The notes under the pieces were generated by a model. It was not told where the DNA came from and searched no databases. It saw only the letters and a list, made by a program, of their open reading frames with translations. From the NCBI GenBank assembly GCA_029549985.1, contig JAKPIB010000014.1, forward strand, positions 39,867 to 103,866: 64,000 nucleotides of DNA, written 5' to 3'. Shown here in pieces: positions 1-9,814 of this stretch (positions are counted from its first letter, which is position 1; every line of letters starts with the position of its first letter). Source of the DNA: Bacillota bacterium. GTDB lineage: Bacteria; Bacillota; Clostridia; Caldicoprobacterales; DTU083. Both the position numbers and the translations under genes were made by a program.

Positions 1-1851
1 CTTGGTGTCCAGCTTTTCACGGACTGAGTCAAGGGCCTTCTCAGCCAACCCTTCTTCGACTCCTATGCCGGCCATGACACAGAAGCCCTGGGGCTCGATG
101 AATATCTGCCCTTCCTCGCACTCCTTGCTGCCTACCTTGCGTCCGAACGCATCATAGGCCCGCAGGAACCATTCGCCGTCATACCCGTGTTCCAGCACGG
201 TTTTTCGCATCTTTTCGATATGCATGAGAGCCTCTTCAGCTTCGGCATCGCGTCCCAGCTTTCTGAGCAGATTTACATAATCTTTTCCGAAGAATACAAA
301 CATACCCGCTATGAATACAGATTCTGCAACCCTACCGTCCGGATTGCCGTATGTCTGGAAGGACTCATCCGGTTCCTTGGAAAAGCAGTTGAGATTCAGG
401 CAGTCGTTCCAGTCGGCGCGGCCTATAAGGGGCAGTCCATGGGGACCGAGGTTGTTGACTACATGGTAGAAGGATCGCTTCAAGTGCTCCAGCAGGGTAT
501 CCTTTACTGATTCATCGCAGTTGAAGGGCACCTGCTCATCAAGGATGCTGTAGTCTCCCGTTTCCTTTATGTATGTTGCAGTAGAAGCGATAAGCCAGAG
601 GGGGTCATCGTTGAAGCCTCCGCCGATCTCGAAGTTGCCCTTTTTCGTCAGGGGCTGGTACTGGTGATAAGCTCCGCCGTCCTCGAACTGGGTCGACGCC
701 AGATCCAGGATCCTTTCCCTCGCCCGCTCGGGTATCTGGTGGACAAAGCCCAGGATATCCTGATTGGAGTCCCTGAACCCCATGCCCCTGCCAATGCCTG
801 ATTCGAAATAGGATGCGCTCCTGGACATGTTGAAGGTGATCATGCACTGGTATGGGTTCCAGATGTTCACCATACGGTTCAGCTTCTCGTCATGGCTGTC
901 AAGCACATATTTGGAGAGCAGGCCGTCCCAGTAAGTTTTCAGGGCCGTCAGGGCATCATATACATCCTTGTCGGTCTTGAACCGCTCGATCATCTCATAT
1001 GCCTTGGCCTTGTTTATCACATTATGTGCCTGCCATTTCTCTTCTTCATCGTTTTCCACATAGCCCAGCAAGAAAATATAGGTCTTTTCCTGCCCCGGCT
1101 CAAGGGATATTTCGATGCAATGGGATGCCTGCGGCCACCAGCCGCTGACTATCGAATTGCGAGGCTTGCCTGTCACTACGGCCTCCGGACTGTCAAACCC
1201 GTTGTAGAGGCCGAGGAAGTCCTCCCTGCTTGTATCAAAGCCGGCAACCTCACTATTTACGGAATAGAATGCGTAATGATTGCGCCTTTCCCTGTACTCC
1301 GTTTTATGGTAGATGACCGAGCCTTCGACTTCGACCTCTGCGGTATTGAAGTTCCTCTGGAAATTGGTCATGTCATCATAGGCATTCCACAGGCAGAACT
1401 CTACCATGGAAAACAGCTTGATCTGCTTGTGGCTGTTCCCTTCATTCCTGACCGTTATGTGATGTATCTCCCCGTTGACACCGAGGGGTACGAAAAACAG
1501 CTCTGAAACTGAGATATCGCCGCGCTTGCCGGTTATCCGGGTATAGCCCAGCCCGTGCCTGCACTCATAAAAGCTCAGGTCGCGCTTGACCGGCTTCCAT
1601 GAGGGGGACCAGACATCGCCCCCGTCATTGATGTAAAAGTAACGTCCGCCGTCATCCACCGGCACGTTGTTGTACCGGTATCTAAGTATCCTTCTCAAGC
1701 GGGCGTCCTTATAGAAGCAGTAGCCCCCGGCGGTGTTAGAAATGAGCGAGAAGAAATTTTCGGTACCCAGGTAGTTGATCCATGGATAGGGGGTTTTAGG
1801 CGTCGTGATGACATACTCCCTGTTGGCATCATCAAAATAGCCGAACTTCAT
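1..1851 (-). CDS. cbp: Cellobiose phosphorylase (GH94), C-terminus outside window
   Basis: The enzyme phosphorolyses cellobiose to glucose 1-phosphate and glucose in the cytoplasm, saving ATP during growth on cellulose breakdown products. The frame is open from an ATG at 1851, preceded by GGAGG, to the window edge, giving 617 residues of a family usually near 810. The N-terminus ([20 protein letters not shown]) is what I recall of clostridial cellobiose phosphorylases. The donor-site motif RDSNQD lies at residues 360-365 and the [11 protein letters not shown] motif, which carries the catalytic Asp of the family, around residue 480. No internal stop is seen, so it is cut only by the window. 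Cellodextrin or laminaribiose phosphorylase is possible, but the N-terminus favours cellobiose. Confidence 0.93.
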   Translation of the reverse strand, partial: MKFGYFDDANREYVITTPKTPYPWINYLGTENFFSLISNTAGGYCFYKDARLRRILRYRYNNVPVDDGGRYFYINDGGDVWSPSWKPVKRDLSFYECRHGLGYTRITGKRGDISVSELFFVPLGVNGEIHHITVRNEGNSHKQIKLFSMVEFCLWNAYDDMTNFQRNFNTAEVEVEGSVIYHKTEYRERRNHYAFYSVNSEVAGFDTSREDFLGLYNGFDSPEAVVTGKPRNSIVSGWWPQASHCIEISLEPGQEKTYIFLLGYVENDEEEKWQAHNVINKAKAYEMIERFKTDKDVYDALTALKTYWDGLLSKYVLDSHDEKLNRMVNIWNPYQCMITFNMSRSASYFESGIGRGMGFRDSNQDILGFVHQIPERARERILDLASTQFEDGGAYHQYQPLTKKGNFEIGGGFNDDPLWLIASTATYIKETGDYSILDEQVPFNCDESVKDTLLEHLKRSFYHVVNNLGPHGLPLIGRADWNDCLNLNCFSKEPDESFQTYGNPDGRVAESVFIAGMFVFFGKDYVNLLRKLGRDAEAEEALMHIEKMRKTVLEHGYDGEWFLRAYDAFGRKVGSKECEEGQIFIEPQGFCVMAGIGVEEGLAEKALDSVREKLDTK

Positions 1852-1902
1852 TAGTATTCCTCCTTTGATAAGTAAAGAATAGCTTCCGGTCTAATCAATG
1901 GT

Positions 1903-1931
1903 ATTATATCTTTATTTTAACATGTATTCAA
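1903..1931 (-). promoter_or_regulatory. Sigma-A-type promoter of cellobiose phosphorylase gene
   Basis: On the minus strand TTGAAT (1931-1926) and TATAAT (1908-1903) are separated by 17 bases, about 50 bases upstream of the ATG. No clear operator palindrome was found between the promoter and the gene. Confidence 0.6.
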
Positions 1932-2008
1932 TATGAACAGCTATCCCTCTCTTTATTCTGTACAGCATCGACAGTACGGGCCGGATCCTGCACCCCTGAC
2001 ACGTCGTA

Positions 2009-2036
2009 TTGATTTTTGGCCTGCAAGTGGTATAAT
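2009..2036 (+). promoter_or_regulatory. Sigma-A-type promoter of ychF
   Basis: TTGATT (2009-2014) and TATAAT (2031-2036) with a 16-base spacer, ending 36 bases before the ychF ATG. Confidence 0.55.
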
Positions 2037-2072
2037 CTTCTTCGTGACTAATATAAACCTGGAGGATAATTG

Positions 2073-3167
2073 ATGAAGCTCGGAATTGTTGGATTGCCCA
2101 ATGTAGGGAAAAGCACTTTGTTCAACGCGATAACCAAGGCCGGGGCGGAGGCGGCCAACTACCCCTTTTGCACCATTGAACCCAATGTCGGCATGGTAGC
2201 GGTCCCGGATGAACGGCTTGATGTACTGGCAAGGATGTATGACCCTGAAAAGATCACCCCGACCTTTATCGAATTCGTCGATATAGCAGGCCTGGTAAGG
2301 GGCGCAAGCCGAGGCGAGGGGCTCGGCAACAAATTCCTGTCCCATATACGCGAGGTCGACGCGATAGTCCATGTGGTGCGTTGCTTCGAGGATGATAACA
2401 TCACCCATGTGGATACTACCATAGACCCGGTCAGGGATATCGAGACCATAAATCTGGAGCTGATATTCGCGGACCTCGAAAGCCTGGAAAGAAAGCTCGA
2501 CCGTACGAAAAAGCTCCTTAAAGGCGATAAAAAGTATCAGGCCGAGATCGACCTGATGGAACGGATCAGGGAAAGCCTGGAAAAAGGGGTCCCTGCCCGC
2601 AGCCTAAGCTTATCCGAAGAGGAAGCGGAAATGGTCAGGCAGATGTTCCTTCTGACCTCAAAGCCGGTCATATATGCCGCAAACATATCAGAAGACATGA
2701 TATCGACAGACTATGCCTCCAACCCCCTGGTGGAAAAGGTCATGGCCCATGCCGCCGGTGAAGGGGCGGAAGCCATAGTCATATGTGCAAAGATCGAGGA
2801 AGAGGTCGCAGAGCTGGACCAGGAAGAAAAGCAGGCATTCTTAAGGGAGCTCGGAATAGCCGAGTCAGGCCTGGATCAGCTTATAAAGCGCTGCTATCGC
2901 CTTCTGGGCCTCATAAGCTTCCTGACGGCAGGGCCCAAGGAAGTCAGGGCCTGGACGATCAAGAAGGGCACAAAGGCAGCCCAGGCTGCCGGCAAGATCC
3001 ACTCGGATATGGAACGAGGGTTCATCCGGGCTGAGATCGTACCATATGATACCCTGGTCGAAGTCGGGTCCTACAATGCTGCCCGGGAAAAGGGCCTGGT
3101 GCGGTCTGAAGGCAGGGACTATGTCATGATGGACGGAGATGTGGTGCTGTTCAGATTCAATGTGTAA
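2073..3167 (+). CDS. ychF: Ribosome-associated P-loop ATPase/GTPase YchF (OLA1 family)
   Basis: YchF is a translation-associated P-loop NTPase of the Obg class that usually prefers ATP and has been linked to oxidative-stress responses. The 364-residue product has the Walker A motif GLPNVGKST at residues 6-14, the DIAGLVRGAS switch II motif near 67-76, and NISED in the position of the atypical NxxE specificity motif that replaces NKxD in this family. A coiled-coil follows, and a TGS domain forms the last 80 or so residues, ending in DGDVVLFRFNV. I chose ATG 2073 because GGAGG at 2061-2065 is well spaced for it; the TTG three bases upstream only adds one residue. It is monocistronic with its own promoter. 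Confidence 0.96.
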   Translation: MKLGIVGLPNVGKSTLFNAITKAGAEAANYPFCTIEPNVGMVAVPDERLDVLARMYDPEKITPTFIEFVDIAGLVRGASRGEGLGNKFLSHIREVDAIVHVVRCFEDDNITHVDTTIDPVRDIETINLELIFADLESLERKLDRTKKLLKGDKKYQAEIDLMERIRESLEKGVPARSLSLSEEEAEMVRQMFLLTSKPVIYAANISEDMISTDYASNPLVEKVMAHAAGEGAEAIVICAKIEEEVAELDQEEKQAFLRELGIAESGLDQLIKRCYRLLGLISFLTAGPKEVRAWTIKKGTKAAQAAGKIHSDMERGFIRAEIVPYDTLVEVGSYNAAREKGLVRSEGRDYVMMDGDVVLFRFNV

Positions 3168-3272
3168 AAACACTGTCTTTTGGCACATGCATCGGATAAT
3201 ACGCAATTTAAAGGAGAAAATATAAAGGGACCTCATTATCCGATATGAAAATCCAAAGGACGGTGAAGCACA

Positions 3273-3512
3273 TTGACTAAAAATGTAGGTGAACTTGACG
3301 CTTATCTGAGGATCACAGGCGGGTTGACGCTTTTGGGGATCGGCATTATAAGCTCATCGAAGTTCCTTACCTTTCTGGGCTCGATGAAGGTAGCTGAAGG
3401 TGTGACCAGATATTGTCCCATGTACCATCTGCTGGGCATGGACAGCCTGGACTGGGACCTGAAGCTGAAAAAGGCCGATCCGGAAGAAGCGGAAATACCG
3501 GATAACGCATAA
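3273..3512 (+). CDS. Small DUF2892 (YgaP-like transmembrane domain) protein
   Basis: This 79-residue protein matches the DUF2892 family, the short membrane domain found alone or at the C-terminus of YgaP rhodanese proteins. It opens MTKNVGELDAYLRITGG, has one or two hydrophobic segments (about residues 16-40, with SSSKFLTFLGS as a turn), the typical RYCPMYHLLG cysteine motif near residues 46-55, and an acidic tail. Initiation is at TTG 3273, since no in-frame ATG precedes the conserved start of the domain and a purine-rich AAAGGACGGTGA lies just upstream. The function is unknown; in YgaP the domain anchors a sulfurtransferase, but no rhodanese domain is present here. Confidence 0.75.
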   Translation: MTKNVGELDAYLRITGGLTLLGIGIISSSKFLTFLGSMKVAEGVTRYCPMYHLLGMDSLDWDLKLKKADPEEAEIPDNA

Positions 3513-3522
3513 AATAAAAAAA

Positions 3523-3555
3523 GGCATCATCGGGAGATCACCGATGATGCCTTTT
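3523..3555. terminator. Bidirectional terminator between DUF2892 gene and pepF
   Basis: An 11-bp perfect stem (3523-3533 with 3541-3551) and a 7-base loop are flanked by A-rich sequence on the left and TTTT on the right, serving both convergent genes. Confidence 0.85.
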
Positions 3556-3566
3556 ATGTATCTGTA

Positions 3567-5372
3567 TCAGAGTAACAGGGATTCCAGCCTGTCGACCATG
3601 TCGGAGAAGGCCTTAAGGGCTTCACTGACCGGCTCGGAGGTCGTCATATCCACCCCTGCAGCTTTTAGCAGGTTTACAGGATAATCCGAGCCGCCGCTGG
3701 ACAGGAACCTGATATACCTCTCCACTGCAGGCTTGCCCTCCTTTAGTATCCTGCCTGCCAGGGCAGCGGCAGCGCAGAAGCCGGTCGCATATTTGTAAAC
3801 ATAGAATGACCTGTAAAAGTGCGGTATCCGTGCCCATTCAAGGCCTATTTCCTCATCTATCACCATCTCACTGCCAAAATATTTGGCATTAAGATCCCGG
3901 TATACGGAGGTGAATGTCTCTGCTGTCAGAGGCTTTCCGGCCTCGGCCATACCATGGACCAGCTTTTCAAACTCGGCAAACATCGTCTGCCTGTATACGG
4001 TGCCCCTGAACTGTTCCAGATAGTGGTTGATAATATATGCCTTTTGCCTGGGATCCTTGAGGGTCGCGAGGAGGTGCTCCGTCAGCAGGATCTCGTTCAG
4101 GGTGGAAGCTACCTCTGCTACGAAGATCTTATACTCAGCCTTCATATAGGGCTGGTTCTTATTCGACAGGTAGGAGTGGATCGCATGGCCCATCTCATGA
4201 GCCAGGGTGAAGGTGCTGTCAACGTTGTCATGATGATTGAGCAGCACATAAGGATGGGTGTCGTAGCAGCCCCATGAGTACGCCCCTCCTGTCTTACCTT
4301 CATTTTCTACGACATCTATCCAGCCGTTTTGGTAGCCCTCTCTCAGAATAGCTATATAATCATCTCCAAGGGGCTTGAGGCCTTCCGCCACTATCTCCTT
4401 TGCCTCTGAATAGGGGATCTTCATCTCGACATCCTTGACTATGGGAACATATACGTCATACATGTGCAGCTCATCCACACCAAGAGCCCGCTTGCGCAGC
4501 GAGACATACTTGTACATGGCAGGCAGGTGGCTGTGTACTGTTTCAATGAGATTGTCGTATACTGCCACAGGTACGTTTTCATCATCCAGGGAAGCCTCAA
4601 GATCAGTGTTGTACTTCCTTACCCTGGCATAGAAGATGTCCTTCTTGATGCTGGAGCTCAAGGTAGACGCTATGGTGTTTATCTGCTTGCGATATGTACT
4701 GTACAGAGCCCTGAAGGCATCCTGCCGCACCCTCCTGTCCCTGCTCTCCATAAACTGGATATACGAGCCCTTTGTCAGCTCCACCTCGTTGCCGTTTTCA
4801 TCGCGGATCGTCGGAAAGCGCATGTCTGCATTGTTGAGCATGGTGTAAATATTGCCAGGAGCGGCGGCTACCTCCCCGGCCATGGCAAGGATCATTTCTT
4901 CACTGGCTGACAGGGTATGGACCCTCCTGCGGCTTATATCCCTCAGGTAGTGGTCATACTCCTCAAGACCCTTGTTTTCTGCCAGATACTTGTCCAGAGT
5001 CTCCTGGGGTATGCTCAGGATCTCCGGGACAACAAAGGATACTGCGCTTTCATACTCCACCATCAGCGCCTGGGCACGTTCCTCCAGGGCCTGGGCTTCA
5101 CTGTTGCCATTGTCTTCATCCTTCTTCATCCTTGCGTATACGAACAGCTTCTCAACCTTCTGGGCCCCCCTGGCGACCAGGTCAAGCCCCTGCTTCAGGC
5201 TGTCCCCCGATTGGCCGAGGGTCCCCCTGACAGAGCTTATCCGGGGAAGCATATCCTTTACCTGCCTGAAATCCTCTTCCCAGGCAGCCTGGGTGCTGTA
5301 GATATCCTCCAGCCTCCACTTCAGATCCTCAGGTACTTCATTTCTTTTTGGAAGTCTTTTTGCTTCTGTCAT
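3567..5372 (-). CDS. pepF: Oligoendopeptidase F (M3 metallopeptidase)
   Basis: A cytoplasmic zinc peptidase that cleaves short oligopeptides. The 601-residue length is typical of PepF. The zinc-binding motif HEMGH is at residues 392-396, followed about 25 residues later by the glutamate-bearing segment EYKIFVAEVASTLNE that supplies the third zinc ligand. The N-terminal helical oligopeptidase domain precedes it. The ATG at 5372 gives the usual family N-terminus; GGAGG lies somewhat far upstream (about 20 bases), so initiation could be weak. It stands alone, converging with the DUF2892 gene over a shared terminator. Confidence 0.95.
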   Translation of the reverse strand: MTEAKRLPKRNEVPEDLKWRLEDIYSTQAAWEEDFRQVKDMLPRISSVRGTLGQSGDSLKQGLDLVARGAQKVEKLFVYARMKKDEDNGNSEAQALEERAQALMVEYESAVSFVVPEILSIPQETLDKYLAENKGLEEYDHYLRDISRRRVHTLSASEEMILAMAGEVAAAPGNIYTMLNNADMRFPTIRDENGNEVELTKGSYIQFMESRDRRVRQDAFRALYSTYRKQINTIASTLSSSIKKDIFYARVRKYNTDLEASLDDENVPVAVYDNLIETVHSHLPAMYKYVSLRKRALGVDELHMYDVYVPIVKDVEMKIPYSEAKEIVAEGLKPLGDDYIAILREGYQNGWIDVVENEGKTGGAYSWGCYDTHPYVLLNHHDNVDSTFTLAHEMGHAIHSYLSNKNQPYMKAEYKIFVAEVASTLNEILLTEHLLATLKDPRQKAYIINHYLEQFRGTVYRQTMFAEFEKLVHGMAEAGKPLTAETFTSVYRDLNAKYFGSEMVIDEEIGLEWARIPHFYRSFYVYKYATGFCAAAALAGRILKEGKPAVERYIRFLSSGGSDYPVNLLKAAGVDMTTSEPVSEALKAFSDMVDRLESLLL

Positions 5373-5545
5373 ATTTCCGGATTATATCCGTTTCCTCCCT
5401 TCACCCATAAAGATTTATAGTATCCGGCCTGCTTATATCATAGCTGCTGCATGAAAATAAAGTAACCGGAATGATAGTACATGCTGTATGCATATGTTTT
5501 ATATATACCCAGGACATAAATATATATGACCGGGAAGGTGTATAT

Positions 5546-5968
5546 ATGAAAAGGCCGATGATTATGATGACCATACTGGCATGTGCATTTCTGTTATTGG
5601 CTTCGGGATGTACGGCTTCCCGCGGATCCCTGGGCCACGATCAGAAAACCGGCGATCCCGCAATGGAAAGCAGCTCCTACCTAACAAGGCTCAATGACCT
5701 GAAGGTCATAAACATAGCTGCAAACTTTCTTAAGGAGCATGGCCTCAATCCGTCATTCCAGGAAACCTTCATCCAGTATCACCTGGCATCCCATGTACCT
5801 GATGATATCCTGCCGGCTGATGAGAAAGCTCTGGATTATTTCGGAGAATACCTGGAGGTGAGGCTATACTTCAGTGATGATCCGGAAAATGCACCATGCA
5901 GGGAATGTACCGTAGTATATATAGATGATATAGGTAATGTACTTGGCTATACTCTGCCGGACTCCTGA
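5546..5968 (+). CDS. Short predicted lipoprotein of unknown function
   Basis: The 140-residue product starts at ATG 5546 behind GGGAAGGTG. A longer reading frame from 5471 lacks a ribosome binding site and would bury the signal peptide. The N-terminus has a positive pair, a hydrophobic stretch and the lipobox LASGC, so lipid attachment at the Cys and display on the outer face of the membrane are expected. The mature part is acidic, with a pair of cysteines (CRECT) near the C-terminus and a beta-rich end. I do not recognise a domain. It converges with the next membrane protein gene, 12 bases apart. Confidence 0.7.
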   Translation: MKRPMIMMTILACAFLLLASGCTASRGSLGHDQKTGDPAMESSSYLTRLNDLKVINIAANFLKEHGLNPSFQETFIQYHLASHVPDDILPADEKALDYFGEYLEVRLYFSDDPENAPCRECTVVYIDDIGNVLGYTLPDS

Positions 5969-5980
5969 TGCCAAAGGAGT

Positions 5981-6454
5981 TCAGCCTTCATTATGACCTT
6001 GCCTTGCCCTGATGTTGACTATGAAGTTTTCATGGATCCTGAAAATCGCCATGTCTCCCTGTTTTACCTCAGGCCTCCCCTTGTTTGCGTCAAACAGGAG
6101 CATTCGTTCAACGTCATCCTCTATCACTATGACTTCATAATAGAGCAGCTTGTTGTCCTTGTACACAGGCTTGTCGGCGACTCTTATCACCCTGGCCTGT
6201 ATCTCCCTGGACCTGCCGTTCACTATATCGGAAACGAACCTGTAATAATACCAGACGGGCAAGGTATAAATCAAAAGCAAAAACAGGCTTATACAAACCC
6301 CTACCGAGAGAAAAACGGCACCGATCCATTGCTCCAGCCGGGTCATAAAAGCCAGGGCAATAGCAAGAAACAGCACCAACACCAGTATTGCGGTGATCAG
6401 ATTGCTTTTGAACTGTTTATGCACCTGAAGCTGTTCCTCTTCACTGTACATCAT
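5981..6454 (-). CDS. Two-helix membrane protein of unknown function
   Basis: A 157-residue protein with a short cytoplasmic N-terminus (MMYSEEEQLQVHKQF), two hydrophobic helices at about residues 19-36 and 45-66, and a soluble beta-rich C-terminal domain of about 85 residues (containing KLLYYEVIVIEDD and MAIFRIHENFIVNI). The arrangement resembles small NfeD-like or OB-fold-tailed membrane proteins, but I cannot assign a family. GGAGTGAT is suitably placed upstream, and ATG 6454 or 6451 could be the start. It converges with the lipoprotein gene and has no obvious operon partner. Confidence 0.7.
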   Translation of the reverse strand: MMYSEEEQLQVHKQFKSNLITAILVLVLFLAIALAFMTRLEQWIGAVFLSVGVCISLFLLLIYTLPVWYYYRFVSDIVNGRSREIQARVIRVADKPVYKDNKLLYYEVIVIEDDVERMLLFDANKGRPEVKQGDMAIFRIHENFIVNIRARQGHNEG

Positions 6455-6595
6455 TTCCCTATCACTCCGTTACATTGAAAATACTTGATATGAGATTTAT
6501 AGTCATTATACCATAGCAAATGCAAACGCGCATAAGTCATTTTCCAAACAGCCTTCTCAAGCATTATCGCCCGGACCTGTCATATAAAACTGAAT

Positions 6596-7288
6596 TCAAA
6601 GCATCACTCCTATTCTGTCACCCAGGACAAGCTCATCCGGCACAGCATGGCAATCATAGGCCAGTACCCATACACCGCTGTTGGCTGCTTCCCTTACGGC
6701 ATCGCCAAACTCCCTGTGCATGGCGTCATTGGGTGTAAAATGATCCACGCCCCGCATCTGGACTACGAATATGATATAGGACTTGAACCCTGCCTTTCTG
6801 GCTGCGATCAGCTCTTTTACATGCTTGACGCCCCTGACAGTAGGTGCATCGGGAAACATGGCGACTCCTCCGGCCTCCAGGGTCACGCCTTTTACCTCGA
6901 TAAAAGCCTTCTCATGATCTGTCTCTATATAGAAATCGAATCTGGAGTCTCCAAACTGACACTCAGGCCTTATCAGGGCTACCTTTCCTGACAGGCCCGG
7001 CAGCTCAAGGCCGCCCGCGAGGGCTTCCTGCACCACCTTGTTGGGTACCTGGCTGTCTATGTTTACGATCCTGTCGCCCTTTTTGACAGCTATCAGAGAA
7101 TATCCTGTTTTCCTTGCCTGGCCCGCATGTTCCTGCAGATAGCAGACAGCGCCCGGCACCAGGAGCTCCTTTAGCCGGCCCGTATTCTTGACGTGCACCC
7201 TCTCTTCCTTGCCCCTGACGGCCACATGGGCTATGAAGCGGTTTATGCGCTGTAAAAATATGCCTGTCACTATGTCTGGATATTTCAT
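6596..7288 (-). CDS. sfsA: SfsA family protein (sugar fermentation stimulation protein homologue)
   Basis: SfsA was named in E. coli for stimulating maltose metabolism and is described as a nonspecific DNA-binding protein; its true role is unsettled. The 230-residue length is typical. The N-terminal OB-like part contains KNTGRLKELLVPG, and the C-terminal part has the PD-(D/E)XK-like signature SRFDFYIE followed by KAFIEVKGVTL and the family motif AMFPDAPTVRG. These acidic and lysine residues would form a nuclease-like metal site. The ATG at 7288 follows AGGATGAG. It is monocistronic, with about 150 bases without recognisable features separating it from the ABC transporter. Confidence 0.93.
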   Translation of the reverse strand: MKYPDIVTGIFLQRINRFIAHVAVRGKEERVHVKNTGRLKELLVPGAVCYLQEHAGQARKTGYSLIAVKKGDRIVNIDSQVPNKVVQEALAGGLELPGLSGKVALIRPECQFGDSRFDFYIETDHEKAFIEVKGVTLEAGGVAMFPDAPTVRGVKHVKELIAARKAGFKSYIIFVVQMRGVDHFTPNDAMHREFGDAVREAANSGVWVLAYDCHAVPDELVLGDRIGVML

Positions 7289-7440
7289 CAGCTCATCCTG
7301 CCTGTTTCAATTCCTGATCCGGCTGCAAGACAAGTTCGCCGGCAATATCAAAAACCCTGCTTCATTATACATTCTGCAGGGCTTGCTTGCAATCAGTACC
7401 GGATCCGTCATGTCTTCAGCCTGGCTCATGGCTGCCGGGC

Positions 7441-8205
7441 TTATAGGCATATGACCTTTCCAATGAAGGATTCGGTGCGCTTCATCCTGGGCGCAGTGAA
7501 TATAGCCGAAGGCACGCCCTCCTCCACTATCTCCCCTTCGTCCATGAAGATGACCCGGTCGGCCACCTCCCTTGCAAAGCCCATCTCATGGGTCACGATT
7601 ATCATGGTCATGTTATCCCTGGCCAGGTCCCTGATCACGTTCAGGACCTCCCCCGTCAGTTCGGGATCCAGGGCCGAGGTAGGCTCGTCAAAGAGGACGA
7701 TCCTGGGTTTCATAGCCAGTGCCCTTGCTATGGCGACCCTCTGCTTCTGCCCGCCTGAGAGCCTGGAGGGGTATACATCCTTTTTATCACTCAGCCCCAC
7801 CTTTTCAAGAAGGTACAGGGCATAATCCTCCGCTTCCCTTCTTCCGACCTTTGCGACTGCTATCGGGGCCTCGGTTATGTTCTGCAGAACGGTCCTGTGA
7901 GGAAACAGGTTGAAGTTTTGAAATACCATGCCGGTTTTCCTGCACAATTTACGCAGCTGTTTGTCAGGAGCATACCTGACAGAGCCACTGCCGGTTTCAT
8001 GGGCCATGGGCTCGTTTTCGATATATATGGAGCCTTTGTCGATCATGTCAAGATTGCATAGGCATCGCAGAAGGGTGCTCTTCCCAGAGCCGGAGGGGCC
8101 GATCACGGCAACCACTTCCCCTTCCCTGACTGCAAGTGAGATGCCCTTCAGTACCTCAAAGCTTCCGAACCGCTTATGGATGTTGTTGGCTTCTATCACA
8201 TACAT
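7441..8205 (-). CDS. glnQ: Polar amino acid ABC transporter, ATP-binding protein
   Basis: The ATPase subunit of an ABC importer for polar amino acids, acting at the inner face of the membrane. The 254 residues include Walker [10 protein letters not shown] (about 37-45), the Q-loop [10 protein letters not shown], signature LSGGQKQR, Walker B IVLFDEP and the switch histidine in IIVTHEMG. It is the third gene of the binding protein-permease-ATPase operon, 14 bases behind the permease, with GGAGG before ATG 8205. Substrate specificity within the glutamine/cystine/arginine-type family cannot be decided from sequence. Confidence 0.93.
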   Translation of the reverse strand: MYVIEANNIHKRFGSFEVLKGISLAVREGEVVAVIGPSGSGKSTLLRCLCNLDMIDKGSIYIENEPMAHETGSGSVRYAPDKQLRKLCRKTGMVFQNFNLFPHRTVLQNITEAPIAVAKVGRREAEDYALYLLEKVGLSDKKDVYPSRLSGGQKQRVAIARALAMKPRIVLFDEPTSALDPELTGEVLNVIRDLARDNMTMIIVTHEMGFAREVADRVIFMDEGEIVEEGVPSAIFTAPRMKRTESFIGKVICL

Positions 8206-8219
8206 GTCTCTTCACCCTC

Positions 8220-8864
8220 CTACTCATAGGCTCCGAACCTTTCCTCCAGAAGTTCGAACAGCTTTGTCAGCGCAAAGGTCATGACCAGGTAAAACGCTGC
8301 CGCTACCAGGAAAGGTGTTGTAACGGCATCCCTGGAAACTGCTATCTTGGTTGCCCTCAGGAGCTCTCCGACTCCGATCGCATATACCAGGGCCGTATCC
8401 TTGACGAGCGTGATGGCTTCATTGCTGACAGGGGCCAGGACCCGCCTAGCCGACTGGGGCAGTATTATCCTGAACATGGTCTGCAGGTAGGTGAACCCAA
8501 GGACCTTTGCCCCCTCATACTGCCCCTTGTCTATGGACTGGATGCCCCCGCGGAATATCTCGGCAAAGTATGCCGCATAGTTCAGGACAAAGGCTATACA
8601 GGCTGCCGGCATCCGGTCGAGGGTGATACCAAAGTAAGGCAGGCCGTAATATACAAAGAACAGCTGGAGCAGCAGGGGCGTCCCCCTGAGCAGCCATATA
8701 TATATGCCAACGGACTTGCTCAACACCTTGTACCTTGATATGCGGCAAAAGGCCAGGACCAGCCCTAAAGGCAGAGAGCACATGATCGTGATCACAAATA
8801 TTTCAAGGGTCACCAGGGTGCCTCCCAGGAGGGAAGGCAATATGCTGAAGATGTATTCTGTCAT
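8220..8864 (-). CDS. Polar amino acid ABC transporter, permease
   Basis: A 214-residue membrane permease of the His/Glu/Gln/Arg family, which usually forms a homodimer with about five helices per subunit. It opens MTEYIFSILPSLLGGTLVTLEIF and carries the EAA loop (EIFRGGIQSIDKGQYEGAKVLG at about residues 126-147) that contacts the ATPase. I placed the start at ATG 8864, whose last two bases overlap the TGA of the binding-protein gene (ATGA), rather than at the upstream in-frame start that would overlap it by 28 bases. Translational coupling is therefore likely. Confidence 0.92.
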   Translation of the reverse strand: MTEYIFSILPSLLGGTLVTLEIFVITIMCSLPLGLVLAFCRISRYKVLSKSVGIYIWLLRGTPLLLQLFFVYYGLPYFGITLDRMPAACIAFVLNYAAYFAEIFRGGIQSIDKGQYEGAKVLGFTYLQTMFRIILPQSARRVLAPVSNEAITLVKDTALVYAIGVGELLRATKIAVSRDAVTTPFLVAAAFYLVMTFALTKLFELLEERFGAYE

Positions 8865-9664
8865 TTTACGATGTCTTCTCCAAACCATTTGATCGATATT
8901 TGAGACATGGTCCCGTCAGCCTTGAGTTCCTTGAGTATTTTGTTGAACTCCTCCACCAGGCCTTTGGCGTCAAGCCTCATGCCGATACCATATTCCTCCG
9001 TCCCGAAATTGTCCTCCAGCACCTTGTATATGCCCGGATTTTTGGTGAAATAGTATTTGCCAAGGATCTCATCAACGACTACTGCATCGATCCTGCCGGC
9101 CTTCAGGTCCTGAAGGGCTTCAAAATTGCCCGGGTACTCTACCATCTCTCCCAGGGACTCATAGGTCTCCACATCGGCCATAACGGCCTCTTTTGCACTG
9201 CTCTCCGTCTGCAGGCCGACCTTCTTGCCCGCCAGGTCAGCCTTCCCTTTTATGTCGGAATCCATCAGGACTACTATGATCTGCCTATTGTCAAGATAGG
9301 GATCTGTAAATGCCATTTGCTTCCTGCGCTTTTCGGTGATTGTAAGGCCGTTCCAGATCATATCGATGTTGCCGCTTTTCAGTTCAAACTCCTTACTGTC
9401 CCAGTCGATGGGTACAAACTCCACATCGACACCCAGACGTTTGGCGACCTCCTTGGCCACATCTATGTCAAAACCGACCAGGTTGCCGTCTTCATCCCTG
9501 AAGCCCATGGGCGCAAACCCATCGTCCAGCCCTACCACGAATTTGCCCGCGGCCTTCACATCCTCGAGAGTAGACACCTTTTTCGATGCAGGCCCGGCAC
9601 ATCCAGCCACCACCGCCGCTGCTGCGAGCATGCATATGATCAGCACTGATATCCTTTTTATCAT
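8861..9664 (-). CDS. Polar amino acid ABC transporter, substrate-binding lipoprotein
   Basis: A 267-residue SBP_bac_3-type binding protein. The signal peptide has the lipobox VVAGC, so the mature protein is tethered outside the cell. The mature part begins with a linker and then the family fold, including VVGLDDGFAPMGFRDEDG and LVGFDIDVAKEVAKRLG, residues typical of the ligand pocket, and IDMIWNGLTITEKRRKQ. It is first in the operon, with AGGGGG before ATG 9664 and a good promoter upstream. The ligand is probably a polar amino acid; sequence alone does not say which one. Confidence 0.93.
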   Translation of the reverse strand: MIKRISVLIICMLAAAAVVAGCAGPASKKVSTLEDVKAAGKFVVGLDDGFAPMGFRDEDGNLVGFDIDVAKEVAKRLGVDVEFVPIDWDSKEFELKSGNIDMIWNGLTITEKRRKQMAFTDPYLDNRQIIVVLMDSDIKGKADLAGKKVGLQTESSAKEAVMADVETYESLGEMVEYPGNFEALQDLKAGRIDAVVVDEILGKYYFTKNPGIYKVLEDNFGTEEYGIGMRLDAKGLVEEFNKILKELKADGTMSQISIKWFGEDIVK

Positions 9665-9705
9665 GTTAGTACCCCCTAAATATAAACTGTAAATCGATAT
9701 TCATA

Positions 9706-9734
9706 ATTATACTTTAGTGTGGTAAATTTGTAAA
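9706..9734 (-). promoter_or_regulatory. Promoter of amino acid ABC transporter operon
   Basis: Minus-strand TTTACA (9734-9729) and TATAAT (9711-9706) with a 17-base spacer, about 40 bases upstream of the binding-protein ATG. Confidence 0.65.
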
Positions 9735-9814
9735 GTGCTAAATTCAACTTTATATAGCATTGTCTATAAACCCTATACCCTTTACTTCTCAACCTTAAGG
9801 ATTTAAAAGAAAAA

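Noticed and set aside
892..1506. 204-codon plus-strand ORF
   Set aside because: It lies fully antisense within the cellobiose phosphorylase gene and has no ribosome binding site or domain.
5471..5545. Upstream extension of the lipoprotein gene to 5471
   Set aside because: It has no binding site and would put 25 residues before a perfectly good lipoprotein signal peptide.
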